Shown: in pieces, positions 42,989 through 51,355 of the stretch | Position numbering within the stretch: the stretch's first letter is position 1 | Layout of the letters: every line of letters begins with the position of its first letter | NCBI GenBank assembly: GCA_023391835.1 | Contig: JAEWAE010000039.1 | Coordinates: 1 to 64,000 of the forward strand | Reading direction: 5' to 3' | DNA length: 64,000 bases | Source of the DNA: Bacillota bacterium | Lineage (GTDB): Bacteria; Bacillota; Clostridia; Oscillospirales; Ethanoligenentaceae | Notes under the pieces: generated by a model | Databases searched by the model: none | What the model saw: the letters and a program-made list of their open reading frames with translations, nothing else | Told to the model about the DNA's origin: nothing | Translations under genes and position numbers: made by a program

Positions 42989-44674
42989 TCAGCCGATGCT
43001 GTAAGTGGCCCGCATGAATTCGTCAAAAGAAGTGACTCCGTCGAGCACCAGCCGGCGGCAATTTTGCTGCAGCGTGGAAGTGCCGTCCGAAATTGCCTGG
43101 GCACGGAGCTCGTCCGCCGTGGCGCTCCGGTCGATAAGCGCACGCATGTCGCGGCTGAGCAGCATGATTTCATGCACCGCCACGCGTCCCCGATAACCGG
43201 TCTGGTCGCAATTGTTGCATCCTCCGCCGCGGCGCAGGCGGATTTCCGGTCCAATGCCCAGGACGCGGCGCTCCCGGTCATCTGGCGCATACTCCCGGCC
43301 GCAGCGCGGGCATACCCGCCGCACCAGGCGCTGGGCGATGACGCCCACCACGCCGGCCGACACGAGGAACGGCTCCACTCCCATATTCACCAGCCGTGTG
43401 ACAGTGGAAGCCGCGTCGTTGGTGTGAATGGTCGACAGTACCAGATGCCCCGTGATGGCCGCCCGGATGGCGATCTGGGCGGACTCGGAATCCCGAATCT
43501 CCCCGATCATGATGATATCCGGGTCCTGCCGCAGAATGGAACGTAAGCCGCTGGAAAATGTCAAGCCGGCCTTGGGGTTCACCTGCACCTGATTGATACC
43601 GGCCATGCGGTATTCCACAGGGTCCTCGATGGTGACGATATTCACTCCGGGGCGGTTGAGGATGCGGAGAATGGAATAAAGAGTCGTGGATTTGCCGCTG
43701 CCCGTGGGCCCCGACACCAGCAGGATGCCGTTGGGGGTGCGAATCAGCCGGTCGAATAGGCTGCGATTGCTTGCGGAAAGGCCCAGCTCGTCGATCGACC
43801 GCACCGAGCCTTCGCCGCCCAGCAGGCGAATGACCACCTTTTCCCCCGTGACCGTCGGCAGCACCGACAGACGCATATCCACCGTCCGCCCCTGCACGGA
43901 TATTTCTACCCGCCCATCCTGTGGCAGCCGGTGCTCGGCAATATTCATGTTGCCCATGATTTTCAGCCGCGTGACGATGGAGGCATGAGCCGCCCGCGCC
44001 AGCGTCATCTGGGTCTTCATCAGTCCGTCCACCCGCACGCGCACCCGGGTTTCGTTCCCCATTGGCTCGATATGGATGTCGCTGGCCCCCAGCGAGATGC
44101 CTTGCTGGAGGATGGAATCCACCAGCCGCACCACTGGGGCGTCGCCCGGCGCCTTGTCGGTCAGATCGGTTTTCGGCGCCGGGTGCCCGGCGGAGCTGAA
44201 AGCGCGGTTGACATCCTTGGCAGCCTCTTCCACCAGCTGCCGGCTGTAACAGCGGCCGATGGCGCGGCGGATATCCGTCTCGGTGGCCAGCACTGGCCGG
44301 ATTTCCATGTTGGTGGCGAGCCGCAGATCGTCGATGGCATAGAAATTCATCGGGTCGCTGCTCGCCACCGTGAGCACCCGGCCCTCCTTGCGGATGGGGA
44401 TAGCCATGTATTTCCGGGCCAGCTCTTCGGGTACCAGCGCCGGCGCGTCCGCTTCAATGCCGCTTTCCACCAGATCGACGTACGGAATTTTCAGACGTGC
44501 ACTGAGAGTGTGCGCCAGATCCGCTTCGGAAACGGCTCCGGATTCCACCAGAATATCCCCAAGCTTGCGCGTCGGGTCCTGCTTCTTGCGGCGCAGCGCC
44601 TCATCCAGCTGATCCGTTGTAATGAGATGCTCCGCCAGCAGCATTTCACCGATTCGCATATTCTGGGCTGCCAT
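42989..44674 (-). CDS. pilB: Pilus extension ATPase
   Basis: 561-aa assembly ATPase of the GspE/PilB family. The N-terminal T2SSE-N domain (MRIGEMLLAEHLITTDQLDE) is followed by the ATPase core with Walker A VSGPTGSGKSTTLY near residue 320, IRDSESAQIAIRAAITGHLV near 395 and a zinc-binding Cys4 motif (CPRCGRE and CNNCDQTGY) near 455-500. AGGAGGTG lies before ATG 44674; the open frame upstream is antisense to nothing useful and is non-coding. It powers polymerisation of the pilins, opposite in action to pilT. Confidence 0.94.
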   Translation of the reverse strand: MAAQNMRIGEMLLAEHLITTDQLDEALRRKKQDPTRKLGDILVESGAVSEADLAHTLSARLKIPYVDLVESGIEADAPALVPEELARKYMAIPIRKEGRVLTVASSDPMNFYAIDDLRLATNMEIRPVLATETDIRRAIGRCYSRQLVEEAAKDVNRAFSSAGHPAPKTDLTDKAPGDAPVVRLVDSILQQGISLGASDIHIEPMGNETRVRVRVDGLMKTQMTLARAAHASIVTRLKIMGNMNIAEHRLPQDGRVEISVQGRTVDMRLSVLPTVTGEKVVIRLLGGEGSVRSIDELGLSASNRSLFDRLIRTPNGILLVSGPTGSGKSTTLYSILRILNRPGVNIVTIEDPVEYRMAGINQVQVNPKAGLTFSSGLRSILRQDPDIIMIGEIRDSESAQIAIRAAITGHLVLSTIHTNDAASTVTRLVNMGVEPFLVSAGVVGVIAQRLVRRVCPRCGREYAPDDRERRVLGIGPEIRLRRGGGCNNCDQTGYRGRVAVHEIMLLSRDMRALIDRSATADELRAQAISDGTSTLQQNCRRLVLDGVTSFDEFMRATYSIG

Positions 44675-44727
44675 GCCAACACCTCCTGTTTCAAAGTTTG
44701 TCCGACTCGAGTAAAAATAAGCATGTG

Positions 44728-45486
44728 TTATCGCAAAAACAGCCCCCAGTAGGTCCGAATCAGCGGCCCACCCCACAGGGCGGCCACCGCGCAGCCGGCG
44801 GCAAGGAAAGGCCCCAGCGGGATAGCGGATTTCATGCTCTTGCGTCCGGCGGCGACGAGCAGCAAGGCCGCCGCCGCACCGATCACACACCCCAGCAACA
44901 AGGCCAGCAGCCCTTCTTTCCACCCCAGCAGGCACCCGGCGGCGGCCATCAGCTTGCCGTCGCCCAACCCCATGCCTCCACGGGAAATGAGAGCGATCAC
45001 CAGTAGCGGCAGGCCCGCCGCCGCACAGCCGATGAGTTGGTCGGTCAGGCCGGCTCCCCGCGCCATCACCGCACGGACGGCACTCAGCACAAAAACCGCG
45101 AGCACCGCGCCGCTTGGAATTTCCATCGTGTCGAAATCAATGAGAGCGGCCACCAGCAGTACGCTCAGGAAAGCCGCCGTGATGACCGCGTTGGCCGAGA
45201 GACCAAATACGCCCCAGCTGGCGATAAAAAGCAGCCCGCCGGCCAGTTCCACCGCCGGGTAGCGGGGGCTGATGGGGGCCCCGCAGCCGCGGCAGCGGCC
45301 CCGCAGCCATGCCCAGCTCACCAGCGGGATGAGGTCGCGGTTTTGCAGTGTCTGCCCGCAGGCGGTGCAGTGGGAACGTCCCCATACGATGGATTCTTTC
45401 CGAGGAATCCGGTAGACGCACACATTGCAGAAGCTGCCTATGCAGCAGCCCAGTACAAAGACCAGAACGGCGGTCATAACGGTCAT
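44728..45486 (-). CDS. pilD: Prepilin peptidase / methyltransferase
   Basis: 252-aa membrane aspartic protease that cleaves and N-methylates prepilins. The cytoplasmic zinc-binding loop with paired Cys (CTACGQ and CRGCGAP) lies near residues 41 and 68, FCNVCVYRIPR near 19, and the two catalytic Asp motifs are ALIDFDTMEIP near 118 and GMGLGDGKLM near 172. About eight helices. First gene of the minus-strand pilus operon; AGGAAAG 8 nt before ATG 45486. Confidence 0.94.
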   Translation of the reverse strand: MTVMTAVLVFVLGCCIGSFCNVCVYRIPRKESIVWGRSHCTACGQTLQNRDLIPLVSWAWLRGRCRGCGAPISPRYPAVELAGGLLFIASWGVFGLSANAVITAAFLSVLLVAALIDFDTMEIPSGAVLAVFVLSAVRAVMARGAGLTDQLIGCAAAGLPLLVIALISRGGMGLGDGKLMAAAGCLLGWKEGLLALLLGCVIGAAAALLLVAAGRKSMKSAIPLGPFLAAGCAVAALWGGPLIRTYWGLFLR

Positions 45487-45584
45487 GGCGTTTCTTTCCT
45501 GCCAGTTGAACCGGCAAATAGGTTTTCCATATTGGTTTAAGAATCGATTCTGCAGATTATTTTTGCAAAATGAATTTCTGTCTT

Positions 45585-45613
45585 ATTTTATCGCATCCGC
45601 CGTTCGCTTGCAA
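45585..45613 (-). promoter_or_regulatory. Promoter of the minus-strand pilus operon
   Basis: On the minus strand TTGCAA (45613-45608), 17-nt spacer, TAAAAT (45590-45585), about 100 bp before pilD. Confidence 0.55.
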
Positions 45614-45646
45614 CTATAATCCGACAGGAGTCGACACGCCCGAGGC

Positions 45647-45682
45647 AAAAAAGCCCCGTCCGGCTTGTAGGCTGGACGGGGC
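45647..45682 (-). terminator. Terminator of the proline-rich peptide gene
   Basis: GCCCCGTCC (45653-45661) pairs with GGACGGGGC (45674-45682). On the minus strand the stem is followed by six T (45652-45647). It lies 12 bp after the stop of the 46-aa gene. Confidence 0.88.
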
Positions 45683-45693
45683 GAGCGGAAAAC

Positions 45694-45834
45694 CTATGGC
45701 CTGCCGGGAGGAACCGGCGGACGAGGTGGTCTGGGCGGCATAGGTGGTCTGGGCGGCATAGGCGGGCGCGGACGGGCCGGAGGCCATGGCCGGTGCGGCG
45801 GAAACCACCACCAGATGTACGGGCTTCTTGACAT
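45694..45834 (-). CDS. Proline-rich 46-aa protein
   Basis: 46 aa: a start MSRSPYIWWWFPPHRP, then five or so RPPMPP/RPPRPP units to the end. Pro makes up nearly half of the residues and there are three consecutive Trp. GGAGG lies 5 nt before the ATG, and a strong terminator follows the stop directly, which argues for a real short transcript. No signal peptide or family is recognised. The repeat in DNA is a tandem 15-mer-like unit (about 45716-45775). The polyproline stretches would need EF-P for translation. Confidence 0.6.
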   Translation of the reverse strand: MSRSPYIWWWFPPHRPWPPARPRPPMPPRPPMPPRPPRPPVPPGRP

Positions 45835-45993
45835 AGCAACCTCCGTATGTCCGGATGACGGACGAATGAATTGAGGGGAGAAGGGCGAAAAATTACCCCG
45901 ACCCCATTCCATCATATGCACGGACGGCCGGACATGCGCGGCCCCCGACCGCTTTTTTGCGATGGGAGGCTGTTCCGCCGGGTTTCAAGTCTC

Positions 45994-46022
45994 TTGACAT
46001 GGCCGACCGGATAGGCTATTCT
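45994..46022 (+). promoter_or_regulatory. Promoter of the alpha/beta-hydrolase gene (duplicated module)
   Basis: TTGACA (45994-45999), 17-nt spacer, TATTCT (46017-46022). The 40-bp surrounding sequence recurs almost unchanged at 53701-53740. Confidence 0.7.
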
Positions 46023-46086
46023 AAAAAAGAATCAGGCAGACTTCGGCGGCAATGCGGGCCTGCCCGGCTGAGAGAGAAGGATGAAA

Positions 46087-47073
46087 ATGGCACAGACGGT
46101 TATCTCCCCGCTGTCCCGCTATGAAACGCTGCCGGACGGGCGCCAGCTGTATGTGCGGCGTTGGGCGGCGCGGCAGGAGACACGCGGGGTGCTGCTGATC
46201 GCTCACGGCATGGGTGAAACGGCGGATTATTATGACGAATTCGCCGCCATGGCCGCCGACCGGGGGTACGCGGTCGTGCTGCCTGAAATGCGCGGACATG
46301 GCCGTACGGCGGGTGACGTCCGTTCGCCGGATTATCGCCGTACGGGCGGAAATCCCGGCCCCGACAGCCTTCACGGCATGGCCGGAGATCTGCTGGCCTT
46401 TGCGGAAGAGTCCCGCCGGCAGCGGCCGCAATGCCCGGTGTATCTGCTGGGGCACAGCATGGGCGCGGTGGCGTCTCAGCTGCTGGCCGGCCGTCATGGG
46501 GGATTGCTCGCGGGGCTTATACTGACTGGCGTACCTTCCTCGCGCGCGGTGCCGGAGCTTCTGCCGGTTGTGGAAGCCGAGATTGCGCGCAGCGGCCTTC
46601 AAGCCGTCAGCCAAGATACATTTGCAGCCATGTTCAGCCATGCCAACGACGCTTTTGCTCCAATTGAAACGCCGCTTGACTGGATCACCGGCGATCGTGA
46701 GATGGCGCGCCAGTCGCTGGCCATGCCGTACACGGACGTGCTTTTCACTAATGAATTTTACCGCGATTTTCTGCTCGCCATGCAGGAAACGGACAGCGCC
46801 GCGGCGTGGCGCGGCGCATCCCGCCGACTGCCCGTTTTACTGATGGGCGGAGGCTGTGACGCGGCGGGGGAGCAGGGGGAGGCGCCGCGCCGCAAGCAGC
46901 GCATGATGCGGGAACTGGGCTTTACCGACGTCCGGTGTGAAATTCTCCCGGGGCTGCGGCACAGCATCCTGCGGGAAGTGCGGCGGCTTGAGGTAGCCGA
47001 AAAGATTTTTGCATGGATGGAAGAAAAGCACCCGGATATGATGTCGGGCGAATTGTCGCCGAGCTCCGTCTGA
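46087..47073 (+). CDS. Alpha/beta-hydrolase, lysophospholipase-like (serine aminopeptidase S33 family)
   Basis: 328 aa. The oxyanion region LLIAHGMGETADYY is followed by the nucleophile elbow LLGHSMGAVAS near residue 120, an Asp-containing LLMGGGCDAAGEQ near 250 and a final His in GLRHSIL near 298, which is the order seen in monoacylglycerol lipases. ATG 46087 is preferred because GAAGG lies 6 nt upstream; ATG 46081 abuts it. No signal peptide, so it is likely cytoplasmic. Substrate is probably a membrane-derived lipid. Confidence 0.85.
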   Translation: MAQTVISPLSRYETLPDGRQLYVRRWAARQETRGVLLIAHGMGETADYYDEFAAMAADRGYAVVLPEMRGHGRTAGDVRSPDYRRTGGNPGPDSLHGMAGDLLAFAEESRRQRPQCPVYLLGHSMGAVASQLLAGRHGGLLAGLILTGVPSSRAVPELLPVVEAEIARSGLQAVSQDTFAAMFSHANDAFAPIETPLDWITGDREMARQSLAMPYTDVLFTNEFYRDFLLAMQETDSAAAWRGASRRLPVLLMGGGCDAAGEQGEAPRRKQRMMRELGFTDVRCEILPGLRHSILREVRRLEVAEKIFAWMEEKHPDMMSGELSPSSV

Positions 47074-47115
47074 TTCCATGCGGTTTAGTGCAGGGTGTTT
47101 TCCGCCGGGTGTACA

Positions 47116-47160
47116 TAAAAAGGGCCCCGACAGACCGCAAAAGCGTCTGTCGGGGCCCTT
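47116..47160. terminator. Bidirectional terminator between the hydrolase and rmd
   Basis: A 16-bp stem (47120-47135 with 47145-47160). AAAA before the stem gives a T-run on the minus strand, and CTTGTTT follows on the plus strand. Confidence 0.85.
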
Positions 47161-47175
47161 GTTTATGAAATCAGC

Positions 47176-48093
47176 TTACTCTGCGGCGTGACGAAAGTAG
47201 TCGAGCGTATCTTGCAGCGTCTGCCGCAGGGGATAGATGGGCTTCCATCCAGTGTCTTCCCGCAATTTATCATAGCAGCAGCGGATCAGCGGAATATCGG
47301 ATATACGCATCCTGGCAGGGTCCGGTTCTACCTGCACTTGGGCGGGAGTCAGTTTCAGCAATTCATCCAACAGGTGAGAAATTGGAAAGGATGTGCCGGA
47401 ACCGATATTGTAGACTTCACCTGCTTTGCCTTTTTCGATCAACATCCGATAGGCGCGCACGACATCCCGCACATCAGTGAAATCCCGTTCAGCCTCCAGA
47501 TTGCCCACGCGCAGCACAGCCGGATGGGCATTTCTTTCAATCTGCACAATGGAATCGGCAAAATCCGGCAGAACAAACCCTTTTTTTTGCCCGGGGCCGA
47601 TATGGTTGAAAGAACGGGTCAGTACCACCGGAATATGATGCATTTTGGCAAGCGCAAGAGCTATTTTTTCCTGACCCTCTTTGGAAATGGCATAGGGGCT
47701 TTGTGGCTTTAACTCTAATGTTTCCCGTATGGGGCAGTCTTTCGGCCGCACATTACCATACTGATCAGAAGATCCGACAACCAGCACTTTTACTGACATC
47801 GACAAAGCATGGATGGTTTCTAATAGATTGATCGTACCGCCGACGTTGATGTCGAAAGTTTTGCGCGGAATTTTCCATGAAAGAGCCACAGAGGCCTGCC
47901 CTGCCAGATGAAAAATCACATCCGGCCGCACACAGCGCAGAAGGTCAGCGACAGATTCCGGATCCAGGAAGTTTGCCGGAACAATGTCCGACCCAGTCAA
48001 GTCGGTTCCGACAACTTCATAGCCATTCCCGGCTAACTCTTCTTTCAAATATTTTCCGACAAAACCGTGCACACCGGTAATCAGAGCCTTCAT
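47176..48093 (-). CDS. rmd: GDP-4-dehydro-6-deoxy-D-mannose reductase
   Basis: 305-aa extended short-chain dehydrogenase. The Rossmann motif ITGVHGFVGKYL lies near residue 4, the catalytic SPYAISKEG (YxxxK) near 135 and RSFNHIGPGQ near 160. It reduces the Gmd product to GDP-D-rhamnose. A GDP-talose or other 6-deoxyhexose product is possible, since family members differ subtly. The start overlaps the gmd stop (ATGA), so the two enzymes are coupled. Last gene of the minus-strand operon. Confidence 0.86.
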   Translation of the reverse strand: MKALITGVHGFVGKYLKEELAGNGYEVVGTDLTGSDIVPANFLDPESVADLLRCVRPDVIFHLAGQASVALSWKIPRKTFDINVGGTINLLETIHALSMSVKVLVVGSSDQYGNVRPKDCPIRETLELKPQSPYAISKEGQEKIALALAKMHHIPVVLTRSFNHIGPGQKKGFVLPDFADSIVQIERNAHPAVLRVGNLEAERDFTDVRDVVRAYRMLIEKGKAGEVYNIGSGTSFPISHLLDELLKLTPAQVQVEPDPARMRISDIPLIRCCYDKLREDTGWKPIYPLRQTLQDTLDYFRHAAE

Positions 48094-49112
48094 TTATGAA
48101 GTTCCTTTTCAACCAAAGCCATATCATTTTTTACCATGCGTTCAACCAGCTGATCAAAGGAGATTTGCCTTTCCCAATGCAGCACCTTTTCGGCTTTAGC
48201 GGGATTGCCCAGAAGGACCTCTACTTCCGCAGGACGGAAAAACTGCGAATTGACGCTCACAATAGTTTTGCCGGTTGAAGAATCCACACCGATTTCGTCA
48301 ATACCGCTTCCTTTCCACTGGATTGTTATCCCGGCATGACGGAAAGCCGTCTCCACAAATTGGCGAACCGTACGGGTCTCACCGGTGGCGATCACATAGT
48401 CATCCGCCGTATCATGCTGAAGCATCAGCCACATAGCCTGCACATAGTCCTGGGCGTGTCCCCAATCACGTTTGGCATCAAGGTTGCCCAATTCCACATG
48501 GCTCTGCAGGCCGTTTTTGATACGGGCAACCGAATTTGTAATTTTACGGGTCACAAATTCCTTGCCGCGCCGCTCAGATTCATGATTGAAAAGAATGCCG
48601 CAGCACGCGAACATATCATAGCTTTCACGGTAATTCCGGGTAATCCAATGCCCATAGAGTTTGGCGACGCCATAGGGGCTCCGAGGATGGAAGCGCGTGG
48701 TTTCAGACTGAGGCATCTCTTCGACTTTGCCAAACATTTCGGAGGTCGAAGCCTGATAAAAATGAGCCTCAGGTTTGACCAGACGAATGGCCTCCAACAT
48801 ATTGGCCACACCGATTGCGTTGATTTCCGCCGTCGCAATGGGCTGCCCCCAGCTGGGAGCCACGAAAGACTGAGCAGCCAGGTTATAAACCTCGTCCGCC
48901 TGTGAAATCCGCATCGCAGTGATGAGGGAAGATTCATCCGTCATATCCGCGTAGATGAAATGAATCTTATCCTTTATATGTTCGACGTCCCCATAGGTGA
49001 GAATGCTCTTGCGGCGCATAATGCCATAGACTTCATAACCTTTTTCAAGAAGCAATTCGGCAAGGTATGACCCATCCTGTCCAGTAATTCCTGTAATCAA
49101 TGCTTTTTTCAT
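48090..49112 (-). CDS. gmd: GDP-mannose 4,6-dehydratase
   Basis: 340 aa. The NADP-binding motif ALITGITGQDGSYLAELLL at the N-terminus, SEMFGKVEEMPQSETT near residue 125 and catalytic SPYGVAKLYGHW near 150 are diagnostic. It converts GDP-D-mannose to GDP-4-keto-6-deoxymannose, supplied by manC in the same cluster. Start 49112 (MKKALITG) is the canonical one. A TATAAT promoter lies about 45 bp upstream, so gmd-rmd can be made separately from manC. Confidence 0.95.
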   Translation of the reverse strand: MKKALITGITGQDGSYLAELLLEKGYEVYGIMRRKSILTYGDVEHIKDKIHFIYADMTDESSLITAMRISQADEVYNLAAQSFVAPSWGQPIATAEINAIGVANMLEAIRLVKPEAHFYQASTSEMFGKVEEMPQSETTRFHPRSPYGVAKLYGHWITRNYRESYDMFACCGILFNHESERRGKEFVTRKITNSVARIKNGLQSHVELGNLDAKRDWGHAQDYVQAMWLMLQHDTADDYVIATGETRTVRQFVETAFRHAGITIQWKGSGIDEIGVDSSTGKTIVSVNSQFFRPAEVEVLLGNPAKAEKVLHWERQISFDQLVERMVKNDMALVEKELHK

Positions 49113-49157
49113 GTTTTTATACACCACCGTTTATTATCTTCTGATTTAACTTCCCCT

Positions 49158-49185
49158 ATTATAGCATATCTCATTTAAATGTAAA
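49158..49185 (-). promoter_or_regulatory. Promoter of gmd-rmd
   Basis: On the minus strand TTTACA (49185-49180), 16-nt spacer, TATAAT (49163-49158) with an extended TGC element. Confidence 0.6.
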
Positions 49186-49238
49186 GCAGCAGATCAATCC
49201 ATGTCAATCAAGAAAAAGGCCAAAATAGAAAGCCGTTA

Positions 49239-49958
49239 TTACGTTTCAGAAAGAGTATTACCACTCCATTTCATCCGAATATTCAGCAGCTTAAACACTG
49301 TAAGAATATAGGAACAAATAAATTTAAGTAAATGCCTTTTCGATTCCCCATATACACGCTTTGCAAATAAAATAGGGACTTCTCCGATCTTAAAGCCCAC
49401 TGTATTCAATTTTATCTTCAAAATGACTTCCTGCAGTATATCATAATTCTCGCATCCCAGTTTCACGGATTTTAACTGATCTGTCATATATATTCGAAAA
49501 CTTGTAGATATATCTTTGGCCTTTACGTCAATTATTATCCGCATAATAGTGTTTAAAATTTTAGACATTATACGTGACGTGATGGCGTCATTGGTCTTTC
49601 CACCCTTACAGTAGCGAGAACCGATAACAATATCATAGCCTTCTAGTGATTTTTGATAAAGCTGTGGAATGACCGACGGATCATGTGATCCATCGCTGTC
49701 AAGTACGACAGTTCGTTTTCCGTCCGCATATTTAATTCCCGTGCGAAAAGCACCGCCATAATGCTTTTCTTCCTGTGGAATATATCGAGCACCATACTCC
49801 TTACAAATATCGGGCGTTTTATCAAGAACCGTATCCGAATCCACAACTATAATTTCATATTCCACCTTCATATCTTTCATAATATTTATAATTTTAGGTA
49901 GAAGAATCTTTAAATTATCGGCCTCCTGATAGGCCAAAAGTAATATGCTGATTTCCAT
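49239..49958 (-). CDS. Polyprenol-phosphate mannose synthase-like glycosyltransferase (GT2)
   Basis: 239-aa cytoplasmic GT2 enzyme. ISILLLAYQEADNL starts the fold, VVLDSDGSHDP near residue 84 carries the metal-binding DxD, and IVIGSRYCKGG near 111 and AKDISTSFRIY near 147 match dolichol-phosphate-mannose-synthase-type proteins. A C-terminal membrane anchor is lacking or minimal. It probably transfers mannose from GDP-mannose to a polyprenyl phosphate, which the GT-C protein encoded upstream would then use. It begins 11 bp after manC. Base composition is markedly AT-rich. Confidence 0.78.
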   Translation of the reverse strand: MEISILLLAYQEADNLKILLPKIINIMKDMKVEYEIIVVDSDTVLDKTPDICKEYGARYIPQEEKHYGGAFRTGIKYADGKRTVVLDSDGSHDPSVIPQLYQKSLEGYDIVIGSRYCKGGKTNDAITSRIMSKILNTIMRIIIDVKAKDISTSFRIYMTDQLKSVKLGCENYDILQEVILKIKLNTVGFKIGEVPILFAKRVYGESKRHLLKFICSYILTVFKLLNIRMKWSGNTLSET

Positions 49959-49969
49959 GATATTACTCC

Positions 49970-51037
49970 TTATAGATACTCTTCCATATTTTTAATCCGA
50001 AGTTTTTCAACCAGCTCTTTTACACGCTGAGCTTCGCTTTTTGGACAAACCAGTAATGCATCGGGACAGTCAACAATAATCATATCCTTGACTCCAATAG
50101 TGGCGACCAAAGACTTTTCGCTAAATAAAACGCTGTTTTTCGTATCGATGCTCATATTTTTTGCGCGCACAATATTGCCATTTTCATCCGGCGGGAAAAT
50201 ACGTCCTAACGAGTCCCAACTTCCGACATCATTCCATCCGACATCTGCAGGAATTACATAGATATCATCGGAACGCTCCATTATACCGTAGTCCACAGAT
50301 ATATTGGGAACAGTCGGATAAATCGATTTGAGAACTTCTTTTTCCTCCGGAGTCCCAATCTTTTCTTCCCACACAGTCAAACGATCATAAATTCGGGGAA
50401 GGAAACGCTTAAAATTCTCAATGATGACAGAAGCATTAAAAATAAAGATTCCACTGTTCCACAGATAATTACCTTCTCTGAGGAACGCCCTGGCACGATT
50501 GAAATCCGGTTTTTCAACGAATTCATTGACCTTATATGCATCACCGAATTTTGTGTTGGAATCACAATTAATATATCCATATCCGGTAGAAGGAAACGTG
50601 GGAGTTATACCAATTGTAATGATTTTTCCGGCTTCATTGGCATTTTTGCATCCTTCCTGAATTACTTTAGTGAACTCATCCTGCAATGCGATATAATGAT
50701 CGGAGGGCGAAATCACCATCGTACAATCGCCATATTTTTTTCGGAGCTGAAGTGCGGCCAATAAAATGCAGGCCGACGTGCCACGCTGCACAGGCTCAAA
50801 TATATACTGCACACTTGAATTAGCCGCAAGGGCCTTTCTCAGGGCTTTATGCTGCTGTTCGACCGTCAAAATAAAGATATCGTTTTCTTCGGTTATCCTT
50901 TCAAAGCGCGAAACTGCCTGGCCGATCATGGTATCGGTTCCGTCTATATTAAGAACCTGCTTGGGATTGCTCCTCCGACTAAGAGGCCAGAAACGAGTGC
51001 CGGAACCGCCAGCCATAATTACAGGAATAATTTTCAT
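49970..51037 (-). CDS. manC: Mannose-1-phosphate guanylyltransferase
   Basis: 355 aa. The nucleotidyl-transfer signature GGSGTRFWPLSRRSNPKQ lies at residue 10, VEKPDFNRA near 170 and WNDVGSWDSL near 262. It makes GDP-mannose for the neighbouring gmd and mannosyltransferase genes. It lacks the C-terminal isomerase domain of the longer bifunctional ManC enzymes. AT-rich codon use matches its immediate neighbours and contrasts with the GC-rich flanks. Confidence 0.93.
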   Translation of the reverse strand: MKIIPVIMAGGSGTRFWPLSRRSNPKQVLNIDGTDTMIGQAVSRFERITEENDIFILTVEQQHKALRKALAANSSVQYIFEPVQRGTSACILLAALQLRKKYGDCTMVISPSDHYIALQDEFTKVIQEGCKNANEAGKIITIGITPTFPSTGYGYINCDSNTKFGDAYKVNEFVEKPDFNRARAFLREGNYLWNSGIFIFNASVIIENFKRFLPRIYDRLTVWEEKIGTPEEKEVLKSIYPTVPNISVDYGIMERSDDIYVIPADVGWNDVGSWDSLGRIFPPDENGNIVRAKNMSIDTKNSVLFSEKSLVATIGVKDMIIVDCPDALLVCPKSEAQRVKELVEKLRIKNMEEYL

Positions 51038-51155
51038 ACGTTTTAGCCACCTTCATAAGTATTAAAGGATTCCCGAATTTTTTAATGAAAGCTTCATTCC
51101 CCGTTTTATACCGGTGCATATATTGAAAATATGGACTCGTATTATTAAACTGATT

Positions 51156-51269
51156 TTATCCTGGCATCTGAATATTCTGCACTCGAAGTTTCTGAGTCGA
51201 ATACCAAGCACATATACACGCTGTTATCTCTATTTGCTTGTCATCCGCATTGACTTTTAATGTACACAT
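51156..51269 (-). CDS. 37-aa hypothetical small protein
   Basis: A short gene found in the gap between manC and the GT-C gene. It begins MCTLKVNADDKQIEITACIC and ends KLRVQNIQMPG, with GGAGG 7 nt before the ATG. Three Cys occur, two in a CxC pair. No family is recognised. It fits the strand and direction of the operon. The strong ribosome site supports translation; the lack of known relatives keeps confidence moderate. Confidence 0.45.
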   Translation of the reverse strand: MCTLKVNADDKQIEITACICAWYSTQKLRVQNIQMPG

Positions 51270-51355
51270 AATATTCCTCCGCTATACCAGTGCATCAATA
51301 AAAATCGAACTTTACTTTTCAATTTCCAGTAAGATATAAATGATTATCGCCAATA

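Noticed and set aside
45716..45775. Tandem GGTGGTCTGGGCGGCATA-like repeats as a CRISPR or minisatellite
   Set aside because: The units are short, without spacers, and are explained by the Pro-Pro-Met coding repeats of the 46-aa protein on the minus strand.
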